In this document: positions 10,809-22,354 of the stretch, piece after piece
Layout of the letters: each line of letters begins with the position of its first letter
Numbering within the stretch: the stretch's first letter is position 1
From: Hansfordia pulvinata
Taxonomy: Eukaryota; Ascomycota; Sordariomycetes; Xylariales
Direction of reading: 5' to 3'
DNA length: 64,000 bases
NCBI GenBank assembly: GCA_006538405.1
Contig: BJKQ01000009.1
Span: 1,622,001-1,686,000, forward strand
The notes under the pieces: generated by a model
Seen by the model: the letters and a program-made list of their open reading frames with translations, nothing else
Told to the model about the DNA's origin: nothing
Databases searched by the model: none
Position numbers and translations under genes: made by a program

Positions 10809-11932
10809 ATGCGCCTCTCACCAACGGCGAGGCTGCTGGCCGCGCTGCTCCTGGCGCTGACATCTCAGGGGTCAGCCGTACCCCAGGGTCCAGCAGAAGA
10901 GACACCAGGCAGGGCACGGGCAGCCGAGAGGTCCCAGATCACGCCGCCACCGGACTCTCAGGAGCTTGCGAGAAGGGAAGCCATGCAGACAGTCCTGCGA
11001 GTGGCTGGTGATGACTGTGGTTATGTGGAAGGTAAGCCCGCCCACCCCCTGTCAAGAAGAGCATACGAGTACACCCCCGACGTGCTCTCGGCCGGGAGAC
11101 GACTGACGCACACTCTCAGGCCGCACCGCCAGGCTCAGCAACGCCGAGGCGGACTGTGCGTTGTTCACCAGCGCCGGCGCCAACGGGTACCAGGGCATCT
11201 GCAGCAACACCGAGTGCTACCCGTACACGGCCTGCGTGAGGGCTGCCGATTGCGACGACGCGTGCAGCCAGAACCGATGGCAGACGATATGGTGAGTCGG
11301 ATCGTCCTAAAGCAAATGTGCACCCAAGAGGACTCCGGAACAAACCACTGATGATGATGCGAAAAAAAAATCACCAGCAAGAACAACATGTACTGCGCGA
11401 CGGCGACGTACGCCCTCCCGAGCGCCGACGCATTGGCATTCTTCTGCTGGACAGAGCCCATCACGAGCACGCTGTCGATGGGGACCACGATGCTCCGTGC
11501 CCCCGCCCTGGCCTACACCTCTTACACGACGACCGCGGCAGACTTTCCCAGTTTTGGCAGCCCGACCGGCACGGCAACCGGTGGGGATCGAGATACGTCT
11601 GGAGCCGCCACAAGTACCGACACTGGGATGTCAACGGCGGTGGGACGAACAACGCCGGAGCCATCGCCGGCGGCGTTGTCGGTGGACTGGCTGTGCTTTC
11701 GCTGGCAGGGCTGGCTGCGCTGTTCATCATGCGCCGGAGAAAAGGGCCCGTGGCGGACAGCCACCCACCCGCCTCCCAAGCCACCTCCCAGGCAACTCCG
11801 CAGCTGACCCCCGTGTACAAAACGACCCCCTATCGAGCGGATCCTGGGCCGACCAGGGTCACGACAGAATTGCCGGCAACAGATAGGCCCCAGGAAGTTT
11901 ATGGAAGCGCGCATCTCCATGAGGCGCCGTGA
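10809..11932 (+). CDS. Secreted Cys-rich, Ser/Thr-rich single-pass membrane protein (Mid2/WSC-like layout)
   Basis: No specific family is recognised. The layout is signal peptide (MRLSPTARLLAALLLALTSQ), Cys-rich ectodomain, Ser/Thr/Gly linker, TM, basic stop-transfer and short cytosolic tail, as in fungal cell-wall stress sensors. Exons are 10809-11031, 11120-11291 and 11378-11932. Introns of 88 nt (GTAAGC...CTCAG) and 86 nt (GTGAGT...CCAG) keep the frame across DDCGYVEGRTARLSN and WQTICKNNMYCATATY. The ectodomain has about ten Cys. The TM (AIAGGVVGGLAVLSLAGLAA) followed by RRRK lies one frame away from the linker, and the switch falls at about 11610-11660 as if one base were missing. It probably sits in the plasma membrane facing the wall. 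Confidence 0.7.
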
Positions 11933-12250
11933 GGTAGACAGACCACTTTCGATCTGGTCATAATTTGCTGGGGGATGCTCACCTGCGACTCGGTTGCTTG
12001 GATGGAAAAGCCGATGACAACGGATCCTCTTCGGCTAGCCTATACTAGCTTTGTAAAGTCTTAATCTTGTCAATAATTTTGTCGTCGACGGGACAAGGCA
12101 CGTCGGTGATCATGCTATATCCGCCTTCCAAGTGCGGCCAGGGTGTTGAGGTCATGTCGGGTATATTACAATATTCAAAGCTTCTGTGGTATCGTCTATG
12201 CGTCGGTGATCAGTCAACGATGCTGTCTGGCCGACTCTTCGGGTCTGTTT
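11933..12250. other. Convergent 3' spacer
   Basis: This short spacer lies between two convergent genes and is AT-richer than the flanking coding sequence. It presumably holds both 3' UTRs; nothing else is seen. Confidence 0.6.
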
Positions 12251-13867
12251 CTATGCCGCCTTCACCTTAGCCGCCCTCCTAATCTTCCACGCCCTGATTT
12301 CGTTCAAGAGGCCGATGACGAGCGGCACTCCGACGGGGCCCAGTAGGGGCAGATACACAGCCACCTTGTGCTCGTCCGGGAAGTATAGCTGTCCCACCAT
12401 GGACTTTTCGAAGAAGGCGCGCTCGGCCTCAGTGTGGGCAATGCGTGCGTGCTCAAGACTCTCAGTGCTGCCGAGATTGGAGCAGGCGAGTTGGAGGTGT
12501 TCCATCGACTTGGCAACCCCATCCGCGACAGAGGACGGGATTGAAATGCTCGACAGTGCCAGAGATAGACGCGATAGAGACCCCAGGGTGGAAGAAGTAC
12601 GCAGGAGCAAGTCGGCCGATCTCACGCGGTTGAGAGTCGACAAGCGCATGGGCAGCGAGCCCGACTCTGGAGTACCCAGAAGAGACAACAGATGGGACGT
12701 GAAGGTCGTGAGCGGTTGTTTGAGGAGATCTCCGGGGACGTGGTCAGCCGCCGGAGGGGGTAGTAGGTAGACGGAGCCCCACTGAGGTACAAGCCAACTC
12801 CGCGATGTGTCCGACTCTGGACCGAGAGAAACGGTTTGGTGGCCCGCGTAGATGACGAAGTTGACGGTCGGGGCGCCACCTATTGACGGGGACAGGGGCC
12901 ACTCGGCGGCGTTGATGAAAGAAGACAGGTCCTCTTTGGACAAGACCTGGGACTGAACGCCAGGGGCGGCGTAGAGCTGGACCTGGGTGTCGATGGTGAA
13001 GTTGTGGATGGGGCCGAGCATCTGCAGAATGGGGCGCATGTAGTCGTCGATGGCGGCCTCGATATCCCAGCTGCTTGGCGACGACCCATCGGTGAAGAGG
13101 GAGAAAGAAAGATGATATGTCCTGGAGTACTTGAGAGAGCGCGTCATGCGCTTAGACAGAACCTCGGAGACCTCGGGGGAGGGGTCACGGGCCCGCGAGG
13201 CGAGATCGGACGCGGGGGCGGACTGGGCGAGCAGATAGGATATGATAGCCTGCTCCTCGGTGAAGACGGCGCGCAGCTCGGAGGCGATGTACGTGGCGAG
13301 GGCAGAGGTCGAGGCAGTGGAGGAGGGCACCGCCGAGGGCGGGTATGAAATGTCGAGAATATGGGCGTGGGGATGGATTGAGTGGGCGAGCGCTTCGGCT
13401 GGTGACAGCCGGACAGTGAGTGCGGCGATCTTGTCATTTTCCGGGGAGGAGGTGGACGATGCGGGCTCGAGGCGCAAGTGGTGACCTTGAAAGTCATTGA
13501 GGTCGTCGAGAGCGTGCTGGGTCAAGCGCAAGAGGGCCTGGGACTCGGGATCTTGTAGAGAGGGGGCGTCGAGAGCAATGCGCAAGGGGAACACAGGGCG
13601 ACAGGCTGAGCCATCAGCCCAGCTGTTCATACGGTCGAGGGGCAGCTCGGCGCGCACGATGGACGTTGTGTACCACCATATCGGCAGGCCGAGAAGAACG
13701 ACGATGAGCCAGAAGGAGACGATGACGAGAGATCGGCGACGGATGTCGGCGGGCTTTTCGGGGGGTGGCTCTTTGCGCTGAGGCTTTTGGGACTGTGTCT
13801 GGGTGGTCTCCGGGGCTTCATTGAGTGGGTTGCCGGAGGCCTTGGTGTCCGCTTGAGCGGCGGCCAT
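12251..13867 (-). CDS. GPI17: GPI transamidase component PIG-S (Gpi17)
   Basis: PIG-S is an ER-membrane subunit of the GPI transamidase that attaches GPI anchors to C-terminally processed proteins. One uninterrupted frame encodes 538 residues, close to the family norm. The start is the ATG at 13867 (MAAAQADTKASG) with A at -3; in-frame codons further upstream include no ATG. A Pro/Gln/Lys-rich cytosolic N-terminus is followed by TM1 (about residues 46-66, SLVIVSFWLIVVLLGLPIWW), a large lumenal domain with the hallmark PLRI, WPLSPSIGGAPTVNFVIY and VPQWGSVYLLPP segments, and a C-terminal TM (about 502-524) with a basic tail. No intron is needed. It is convergent with the Cys-rich membrane protein gene. 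Confidence 0.96.
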   Translation of the reverse strand: MAAAQADTKASGNPLNEAPETTQTQSQKPQRKEPPPEKPADIRRRSLVIVSFWLIVVLLGLPIWWYTTSIVRAELPLDRMNSWADGSACRPVFPLRIALDAPSLQDPESQALLRLTQHALDDLNDFQGHHLRLEPASSTSSPENDKIAALTVRLSPAEALAHSIHPHAHILDISYPPSAVPSSTASTSALATYIASELRAVFTEEQAIISYLLAQSAPASDLASRARDPSPEVSEVLSKRMTRSLKYSRTYHLSFSLFTDGSSPSSWDIEAAIDDYMRPILQMLGPIHNFTIDTQVQLYAAPGVQSQVLSKEDLSSFINAAEWPLSPSIGGAPTVNFVIYAGHQTVSLGPESDTSRSWLVPQWGSVYLLPPPAADHVPGDLLKQPLTTFTSHLLSLLGTPESGSLPMRLSTLNRVRSADLLLRTSSTLGSLSRLSLALSSISIPSSVADGVAKSMEHLQLACSNLGSTESLEHARIAHTEAERAFFEKSMVGQLYFPDEHKVAVYLPLLGPVGVPLVIGLLNEIRAWKIRRAAKVKAA

Positions 13868-16627
13868 TGTGAGGGGGAGGAACAAGGGCGTAGATTTGGA
13901 CCGAAGATGAATTCAAGGAGCGATCAGGGTGCTTCGGCTGTGACCAAGCGGCAGCATGGCGTGGCGGGATCGTAGCGCGTGTACCGATTAGGGGTGGTCG
14001 ACGAGCGTGATGTAACGAGGCCGGCGAGGGTCGCGATGGCGTTGCCTGTGGCTGGAGGATGGCCGTACCGAGAGAGCTGCGGCGGCAGCGGGTGGCTGAG
14101 GGTATGCGCGCTCGCCGTGATAGGAAAGACCGACAGCAGCAATGGGGCGGTAGTAGCTGACTGTGGGCAGATGTCGCCGCCGCCGTTGTCGTCGCTGTGG
14201 TTGTCGTCGTCGTCGATCACCTGCACTGATGAGGACGGGGTGCAATGATGCCAGCGGACGTGGCGGTGGAGAAGGTCCCAAGCTGGCCAGCCAGTCGCAT
14301 CCAATGCAACCCGCCAGGTGCTGGTAGGTCTCGTGTCCACACCTGGGGCGCTTCAGCTGCGGCCCCCGAAGCGCGCTAAACACGCGTGCAGGCACGGCAG
14401 GCGGCGGGTGGGCGGCTCTCTCGAGCACCCCTGAGCGCTAGTCGCACGGGCCCTATGCCGCTAGCCCCCTCGACTGGCGGGCAGGCCCGGGGAGCAGTAC
14501 GAGTACTCATACGAGTACCTAGGTACCTACCCGTACCTACCGTATATATTCGTGGTAGAGAGCCGGAGCCCTAACCTATGGCCTCGGTGCCCCGGGCCTT
14601 TGTGCCCCTGCAGGTATAGCCCAGCCATTGACGGCGCGACGGGTACGAGTATTGACAACTTGCATCTCTCGTGCCCCTCTTCCACTTGCCCATGCGAATG
14701 CGACGATGAGGCCGTCGCCTGGAGCGCCACGACGCGATCGCCTCCTACCACTGCAAACATTTAGCACTTCGTTCATCAACGCCCCTAGTCGGCACATCTC
14801 CTCCAGGCCCCCTCGCTTGTGAAATGTTTCACCCCGTTTTATAAGGCCATGGCGACAACTATCCGATATACCGCCCGTCTGGCTGTCCCAGGTGCCCGTT
14901 TACCCTGCCCTGGCCGAGTCCTCGCAGCTGGGCGGCTGCTGCATCACCCAACATCGCCGACAAACTGAGCTGAAGCTGCGGTTTTGGACACCGCTACATG
15001 TCGCTGCATCGAGCGATCCGCTGTGCCGGTACCACACTTATGCCCATGTTTGGAATGGCCAGGCAGTCCATGCACAACGGCACTTCGCAGCACCATGGCC
15101 AACACCGTGGACGCCCCCTTCTCCCTATCGACCAGGAAAAGCCGACTTGTCGTCTCGGCCACTCTTCTCGAAAGAACTGTGCTCAGAAATAGATCTAAAT
15201 CCAGGAGAGGGTCAGCAATCCCCGCGTCCTCAATGGCGGCATCGCCTGCGCCAGGAAAATCCGCGAATACGATTCGACCTCGGATGCATGTCTCCAGACA
15301 CCAGACACCAGGCGACGCCCAGTCTTGGCCGGCTTTTTGTTTTCAAGGGCGCCCGACTGCCGAACCTCACAGAACACACAGCAGTCAGCAATGCAGATCC
15401 GAATTCACTACCTCATTCGGCCTATTGCCACGTTTGGAGAAGACAGGGGGGTCAACGGGCCGGGGCTGCCACGGCTGCGCATAGGCCGATCGTCGTCTTT
15501 TTCCCACACCACCACCGCCGCTCCAACGCAAGGTTCAATGCTCCGTGCCGAGGTCCACGGCTAACTGGCTTTCCCATCCAGAAGACCCTTCCAGTGCTGG
15601 CCCTGCCACCCCCCTGGCTGACAGCCGCTTCTGCCCATTGTCGAGGCCTGCTGCGAGCTGACCTACCACGGCGAATCATCCGTCGCCATGACGTCTTTTC
15701 TGCCCTGAACCACCCTCGGTTGATCTGAGGGGTAGCTCGCTTGCTCGCATCATGGATGGTCCTCCTGGAACTCAAGAGTCGCCACCCCGGACAGTGTCCC
15801 GCCCGCTGACTGCGGTCTGCATTCCTTGTGCGTGGGTGTGGTGTGCCGCGGCGCCTGTGTGCTCGCGTATCCATGACTTCCTCGTCTCTTCACTGCTACT
15901 CTTTCTCTGCCGCGCGACCAACAAGAGATGTGCCCCCCTGCCATCGTGATGTGCCTAGGCCGCCTGCTAATGCGGGTCTTCCCACCCGCGCCCCAGTATT
16001 GAATCACTGGGCAGACGCAGTACGGATTGCCAGCAAGGCGCCCTTTGCCGTGCCAGCAGTCGTGGACCAGGGTAGAGGACCGGCTGGGCTTCTCTGCCGT
16101 TATCCTCGCCTATTTCTCCAGACACCTCGGGCAGAGCACCTCGGGACAAGATGGGCTGGGCGCCCTGCTTACTTTCGCCCCGTATGCCGCACACTCTTCC
16201 TCCCTCCCCGAACCCGTTTGCTGTCCGCTTTGCCGAGTGCAAACGCCGTGAGCCCATACATGTACCCAGCTCTCGTGGCTCGCTCGCACTTATACAGTTC
16301 CTTGTCTCTGCCAGTCGGTGCAGGCGTTGTTGCTTTCCTGCTGTGTATCCTCAACCTGCCGACCTATAGGATTCTGCATAAAGATACTGAGTGACGGGGC
16401 CCTATCAACCAATGAACTGTCTGTTCCGAGAAGCAAGTTCCCAGTCATACACGGATATCCCCCCCTTTTTTTGTCTGACTTTGGCCCGGGTGGCGACCCC
16501 AAGCTCCGGCGGAATAACAGGAGAAAGCACGAGTCTCGCTGCCACGAGAGGGAAGACTGGGGAGGACGCAACCAAGTGACGTCGGACCGAGCCCCGGAAC
16601 AACCAGCCAAAGCACGGTCTGAACACG
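13868..16627. other. 2.76-kb divergent intergenic region
   Basis: This region separates PIG-S (minus) from the FAT1-like gene (plus) and so carries both promoters. A cluster of TACCTA/TAGGTA-type motifs lies at about 14506-14545, next to a CGTATATATTCG element. The 278-codon plus frame at 14892-15728 is Pro/His/Arg-rich shadow with no domain. No RNA gene is seen. Confidence 0.55.
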
Positions 16628-18705
16628 ATGGCGCCTCCTCTGGCGCTGGCATTGCCGGCGGCGGCGGCCGGGCTGCATACCTGGATGCCAAGCTGGGCGT
16701 GAGCTACGACATGCAGATGATGTCGGGCGTGGTACCGGCCGCATTTAGCACCATGCTGAACGAGTGGCGGGACCGGATGAACGCCTTCTACCGCTTCGAG
16801 CAGACCGCACAGAGCCGGGCGTCGGCCGACGTCGTGTTCCTCCGCCACGGCGACCGGAACTGGACCTTTGCGCAGGCCTACGACATGGTGCTGCGGTACG
16901 CGACGCTGCTGAAGGAGCGTTACGGTGTCCGGGCCAAGGACATCGTCGCCCTTGACATGCAGAACTCGGACACGTTCGTTCTCGTCACGCTGGCGCTGTG
17001 GGCGCTCGGGGCCAAACCCGCCTACATCAACTTCAACCTAACCGACGACGCCCTGGCGCACTGCGTCCGCGTGGCCAAGTCTGTCATGATGTTTGTCGAC
17101 CCCGAGGTCGCGAGCAACGTGACCAGCGAGGTCCGCGCCAAGTTGGACGGCCTGCGCATCGAGCTGGTCAGCCCGGAGTTCGAGGCGGCCGCCCTCAGCT
17201 CGGACCCGGTCCGGCCCCCGGACGAGGTGCGCGCCGGCGATCTGGCCAAGGACATGGCCCTCCTGATCTATACTTCGGGGACCACGGGCCTACCCAAGGC
17301 GGCTATTGTTTCGTGGGCCAAGATCTGGCGCGCTGCCACCTTTATCACGCACTTTCTCCGGACCAAGCCGACCGATGTGTTTTACACGGTACGCCTATGT
17401 ACCCCCTTTTCTTGCTTTGTCATCTCGCTCTGTCATGCTTGAGTAATACCTGTTCCCTGGTACCAGTTCCCAACTCCCGCATCCCCTCCCTCTTTCTCAT
17501 CGTTGGCCGCTTTGCAAGTATGGACTCAACTGACTCTGACACCCCCCGCACCCCTAGTCCATGCCCCTATACCACAGCTCCGGAGCCGTTTTCGGGTTCT
17601 GCCACTGCATGTTCGCGGGGTGCACGTTTGCGATCGGCAAGAAGTTCTCAACGAAGATATTCTGGAAGGATGTGCGGCAGTACGATGCGACCATGATCCA
17701 GTACGTCGGGGAGACGTGCCGGTACCTGCTGGCGGCCCCTCCGAGCGCGACCCGTCGACGGGCGAGGACCTGGACCGCCGCCACCGGGTGCGCGTGGCGT
17801 TCGGCAACGGCCTGCGCCCGGACGTGTGGGAGCGGTTCAAGTCGCGCTTCGGCATCGAGACGGTGGCCGAGTTCTACGGCGCGACCGAGGGGCCGTCGGC
17901 GACGTGGAACCTGGCGCGCAACGACTTCGCCACCGGCGCCATCGGCCGCCACGGCGCGCTCTGGGGCCTGCTGCTGTCGCTGCGCGTCCGCGTCGTCGAG
18001 GTCGACGAGGAGGGGCCCGTGCGCGACCCGCGGACGGGTTTCCTGCGGGCCCTGCCCCGCGGCAGCCCCGAGCCCGGGGAGCTCCTGTGGGCGCTGCCCG
18101 AGGCCGAGTCGGACCGGGACTTCCAGGGCTACTTCAACAACGCGGGGGCGACGAGCAGCAAGGTGCTGCGGGGCGCGTTCCGCCCCGGGGACGCGTGGTA
18201 CCGCACGGGCGACCTGGTGACGTGGGACGGCGAGGGGCGGTTCTACTTCCAGGACCGCCTGGGCGACACGTTCCGGTGGAAGAGCGAGAACGTCGCCACG
18301 ACCGAGGTCGCCGCCGCCATGGGCGCGCACCCGCTCGTCAGCGAGGCCAACGTCTACGGCGTCCAGCTGCCGCACCACGACGGGCGGGCGGGCGCCGCTG
18401 CCCTGGAGCTCTCCTCCTCCTCCTCGTCCGGCAGCAAGGTCGACTCGGCGGCGCTGCGCGAGCTGGCGGACCACGCGCGCTCGCGCCTCCCGCGCTACGC
18501 CGTGCCCGTGTTCCTGCGGCTCGGTCCCGGCGTGGGCGCCGCCGTGACGGGGACCAACAAGCAGCAAAAGCACGAGCTGCGGACCCAGGGCGTCGACCCG
18601 GACCGCCTGGGGGCCGACGAGATTTACTGGCTGCGTGACGGCACCTACGTGCCTTTTGGTCGTGAGGACTGGGACAGACTGAACCGCGGTCTGGTGAAGT
18701 TGTGA
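16628..18705 (+). CDS. FAT1: Very long-chain acyl-CoA synthetase / fatty acid transporter, FAT1/FATP family
   Basis: This ANL-superfamily enzyme activates (very) long-chain fatty acids with ATP and CoA and supports their uptake or peroxisomal use. Exon 1 (16628-17388) starts MAPPLALALPAAAAG, followed by KLGVSYDMQMMSG, the P-loop LIYTSGTTGLPK (about residues 215-224) and FLRTKPTDVFYT. A 169-nt intron (17389-17557) leads to SMPLYHSSGAVFGF in phase 0. FYGATEGPSATWN and the FATP signature YRTGDL...GRFYFQDRLGDTFRWKSENVATTEV follow, and the protein ends at 18705. Two frame breaks, near 16660 (GGC/GCG repeat) and near 17735 (C-run), each need one extra base. With those the length is 636 residues, normal for FATP. 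No other catalytic defect is seen. Confidence 0.93.
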
Positions 18706-19538
18706 TCGTGGCGGTAGGGGTGGTTGCGCTTTGCTCGGATCGACTCTTGCCGCTTTTCATGATGTAATTGAGTCTTTAGTCAGTAGGTACTTAGGTATGC
18801 ATCCGTTGTATCCGTTCACGCGGGACTGCTCATGCGACAGAGCGGATTGGGGATGTGACACGCGGCTCTGGGCCGTATGTATCTCGGGGGTTTTTGCTCT
18901 GGGAGACCTCTTGCGGTCAGTACCTACCTCTAGTCTCTGATGTCTTGCTGTGATGCCGATGTATACATAAGAAATTGGTTGCGGTGTTTTGTCAGCGGCA
19001 TGCTGTGCGCAAGCCAGCGAGGTCCATGTCCCAGTTCGAGTGAGTTCGTCAATGCAGAGTGAGCTGCCACCAAGCTTCACACATCTATAGAAGTGAGGGC
19101 TGGCCTGTCAATCTCAATTCGTTTGCAGAATCGTAATTGCGCCGGTCTCATTGGCCGTAGGGGAGCAGACGATGCTGCGACGGTCGTCCTTGCCAGAGCC
19201 TGACCCGTTTCGTTGTCCGTTCTGACCGTATTGTACTGCATTTATGTAAGGGTCTGACGGACCCATCGTGCGGTGCCCCGCCCCCACCAAACGCTACGTT
19301 TTGCAGCCCACCCTCGTCCCATCGATCGCGCCTTCCGTGCAGCCTGCAGATTACCCCTCCAAAATTTCGTCTGCGTCGTCTTCTATTCCACGCGCCCGAA
19401 GCCGTTGACAGCAGCGCCAGACTCGAGGCAGAAAAAAAATAGGCAAATTTACCTACCTAATCACAGCCCGGAAAGTTTCTATTGGTCCACAGCTTGAAGA
19501 GGCTCTGCCGCACCAGACCCTACGCGGCGACTGACACC
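18706..19538. other. Intergenic between FAT1-like and DPH2
   Basis: This holds the FAT1-like 3' UTR and the DPH2 promoter. A GTAGGTACTTAGGTATG motif near 18783-18799 belongs to the recurrent TAGGTA class. No gene is supported. Confidence 0.6.
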
Positions 19539-21329
19539 ATGGCGGCAGACCTGAACGGTCCGCCTGTGCTCTCGACACCGGCCGAGAACACGTTCGAGGA
19601 CGAGGATGTCGCTGCCGCAGCTGCCGCAGCCGCCGCCGCCGTCGAGAGAGCTGCCAACCAGACCGACGACGAGCTTCTCCGCGTCTACGATGTCGCCGGC
19701 ACCGCCGCGCATATTCACAGCCAGCGCTGGCGTCGCGTCGCCCTTCAATTTCCCGACGCCATGCTGTCCGATGCCCCGTGGGTGGTCAACGCCCTCACCC
19801 GAGAGCTCGACCGCATAGACGCCTCCCAGCCAGCCGAGCCGGAACCCGCGCGCGACGAGGATCCAACTCCAAATCCAGACGCCAAAGAGGTCGACTTCAC
19901 CACAAAGGCCGCCCCCGACACAAGACGGCGCCTCTATATCCTCGCGGACACTTCTTACAGCGCCTGTTGCGTGGACGAGATTGCCGCCGAGCACGCCGAT
20001 GCCGACGCCGTCGTTCACTATGGCCGTGCCTGTCTGAGCCCAACCTCTCGCCTACCGGTTCTGCACGTCTTCACACGGCAGGACCTCGACTACGGCGCAC
20101 TCGCGACAGCCTTTGCCGTCGAGTTCCCCGACAAGGCCAGCCCCGTCATCCTCATGGCCGATGTCATGTTCCAAGACCACGTGGCGCCGGTTCGCAAAGT
20201 GCTACAAGTCGAGCATGGCTACACCAACATCATGTCGACCGAAATTGTCCACGCTCCGGCTGGCCAGATCCCAAACCGAAGGCTCATCATCGAGGCCGAA
20301 GTTGACCCTGCGTCCGAGGCGACCAGCGACCTGACGTCCTTCCACCTCTTCCACATCGCCACACCTCCCACCTCGCTTCTCCTCACCTTGTCCTCCCGCC
20401 TCGCTTCTTTGCGCATATATCAGACCCCGGCCTCGCCTTACACACCGCGCGACGACGCCGACTCTCTGCCCGACCCCAGTATGACCCAAGCCCTCCTACG
20501 ACGCCGGTATGGCTCCGTTCTGCGCTTAGCTTCGGCGGGCATCATCGGCATCCTCGTCAACACCCTATCAGTCAAGAACTACATGGAGACCATCTCCGCC
20601 CTGCGCTCTCAGATTGCCGCGGCCGGAAAGAAGAGCTACACCATTGTTGTGGGCAAGCTCAACGCGGCCAAGCTCGCCAACTTTGCCGAGATTGACGGCT
20701 GGGTGGTGGTCGGGTGTTGGGAAAGCGGCCTGGTAGAACAGCCCGGGGGCATGTGGAAACCCGTGGTCACCCCCTTTGAACTGGGCCTGGCTCTGCAAGG
20801 CGACGAGACCCGAGTCTGGACCGGCGAATGGTGGGGAGGGATCGAAGGCGTCAAGCTCGAAGAGAACGCCACGAAGGGCCCCGAGCCCGCCCCCGGCGCG
20901 AATGGCGGCGATCACGAGGAGAGCTTCGACTATGCGGAAGGAGGTGTGTCGGATGACGAATCGGCGCCTCCCGAGTTCGATCTGCGCACCGGTAAGCTCA
21001 TTACCAGCTCCCGCCCGATGCGGTCTCTCGCGATCCGCAACGGGGCACCGCGGAATGGTGATGCGCCTGGAGGATCCGGGACTGGTGAGGCTGGGGGCGA
21101 CAAGCAGTCGGCTGCTTTGGTCAAGCGCGCCGTCGCAGGGGAAATTGCGTCGGTCAACGGCGTTGCCAGCCCCGGAGCCGAATTTCTGCGGTCCCAGCGC
21201 ACTTGGCAGGGCCTTGGAACCGACTTTGACGGCGATGAAGGCGTCAACGAGACCAGCACTGTCATTGAAGAGGGCCGAAGCGGCGTTGCCAGGGGGTACG
21301 TTGTGGGCGAGGAGGCCGCTCGGACGTGA
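19539..21329 (+). CDS. DPH2: Diphthamide biosynthesis protein 2 (DPH2)
   Basis: DPH2 partners DPH1 in the cytosolic [4Fe-4S] radical-SAM-like enzyme that transfers the aminocarboxypropyl group to the target His of translation factor eEF2, the first step of diphthamide synthesis. One intronless frame of 596 residues starts at the ATG at 19539 (MAADLNGPP), preceded by ACACC. Conserved segments include YILADTSYSACCVDEIAAEH with Cys143/144, VVHYGRACLSP with Cys165, FEIDGWVVVGCWESG-like sequence with Cys393, and PFELGLAL. These Cys are candidate cluster ligands. An Ala run near residue 25-34 and an acidic, Gly-rich C-terminal tail are variable parts. The frame is intact, unlike many neighbours. 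Confidence 0.97.
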   Translation: MAADLNGPPVLSTPAENTFEDEDVAAAAAAAAAAVERAANQTDDELLRVYDVAGTAAHIHSQRWRRVALQFPDAMLSDAPWVVNALTRELDRIDASQPAEPEPARDEDPTPNPDAKEVDFTTKAAPDTRRRLYILADTSYSACCVDEIAAEHADADAVVHYGRACLSPTSRLPVLHVFTRQDLDYGALATAFAVEFPDKASPVILMADVMFQDHVAPVRKVLQVEHGYTNIMSTEIVHAPAGQIPNRRLIIEAEVDPASEATSDLTSFHLFHIATPPTSLLLTLSSRLASLRIYQTPASPYTPRDDADSLPDPSMTQALLRRRYGSVLRLASAGIIGILVNTLSVKNYMETISALRSQIAAAGKKSYTIVVGKLNAAKLANFAEIDGWVVVGCWESGLVEQPGGMWKPVVTPFELGLALQGDETRVWTGEWWGGIEGVKLEENATKGPEPAPGANGGDHEESFDYAEGGVSDDESAPPEFDLRTGKLITSSRPMRSLAIRNGAPRNGDAPGGSGTGEAGGDKQSAALVKRAVAGEIASVNGVASPGAEFLRSQRTWQGLGTDFDGDEGVNETSTVIEEGRSGVARGYVVGEEAART

Positions 21330-22354
21330 GGAGAGCTGTTACGGACGTTGTTCAGAGATGTCGGCCTGAAGAACCACTATGACACGACAGCAGTCAGCTG
21401 CGCACAAGGCCTTCGCGGCCATTTTCACTAGAGGGAAGGCCTCCCCGCAGGAGCAGGAGGGCAGAAGCAGCAAGGCATAAGCCGCTGCTGGTAAGCTCAG
21501 CCAGGAGACTAGATGCGGGCGATGCGTGCAGCCTGTATGCGACAAGCCGCAACGCCGCACTATGGCGATAGCCGATTGGGTGCTCGCCCTCGCAGCGCTT
21601 CACTGATAGGCTGCAAGGTCTATCTGACGGCTGTGGATCGCCTGCCACAGGCCGACCCAAGACTGCGTCAGACACGGAGGATAGTCCTGTTCGCGGCGCA
21701 TGGTGTGCAGCCATGAGTTGCACAAACGCCCGCGGCCTCTGTAAGCAATCTGCATATTACGTGCGATACCTATGTACTCGAGAGGCTCATCCGCAGCGTC
21801 CCTGACGATGCAAATGGTTCACCTTGCCGATGCATGATGTGCCGCGCACAAGGCTTGGGCTTGACTTCAGATGGTTGTCATGCCAGGATACGTCACGATC
21901 TATCTATCGTCGGAGAAATTGAAAGCGAATTTGGATACCAGATGTGATGCCGAATAAATTGGACGATATCTACAGTGATGAATTTGTCGATCGTCATGGC
22001 TAGTAGCCTTAAGTCCTGCGCTACCTCAAGTTGAGAGCCGGCTGCGCACGTGCGGCACGTCGATCAGGGCCCGGGCCGGAAAGCGGCGCACCCTTTAAAC
22101 TGCGCCCGCTCTGGTACGAGTATGGAAGCAACGCGGCGCCTAATAAGTGCCGATCAGTCTAGCTGCGCCAACTCAGCCGCACATCACACCAAACCACACC
22201 GCTGCACGTCCCCACCTCACATACACTTGGACATCACCACATCACACTGAATCAGGCGACCACGCCTAGCCACTCCAAGCCAACAGAGGGCGCAGGCTCA
22301 ACTGCTGCGGTCAAAACAACTCTCGAGCAAGCCCCCCCACAGAAAGAAAGCACG
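21330..22354. other. Intergenic 1-kb spacer
   Basis: This contains the DPH2 3' flank and the promoter of the lipase-like gene. Nothing else is recognised; short open frames here are shadows. Confidence 0.6.

Noticed and set aside
14892..15728. 278-codon plus-strand ORF
   Set aside because: His/Pro/Arg-rich sequence with no recognisable motif. It lies in spacer and overlaps several alternative frames of similar length.
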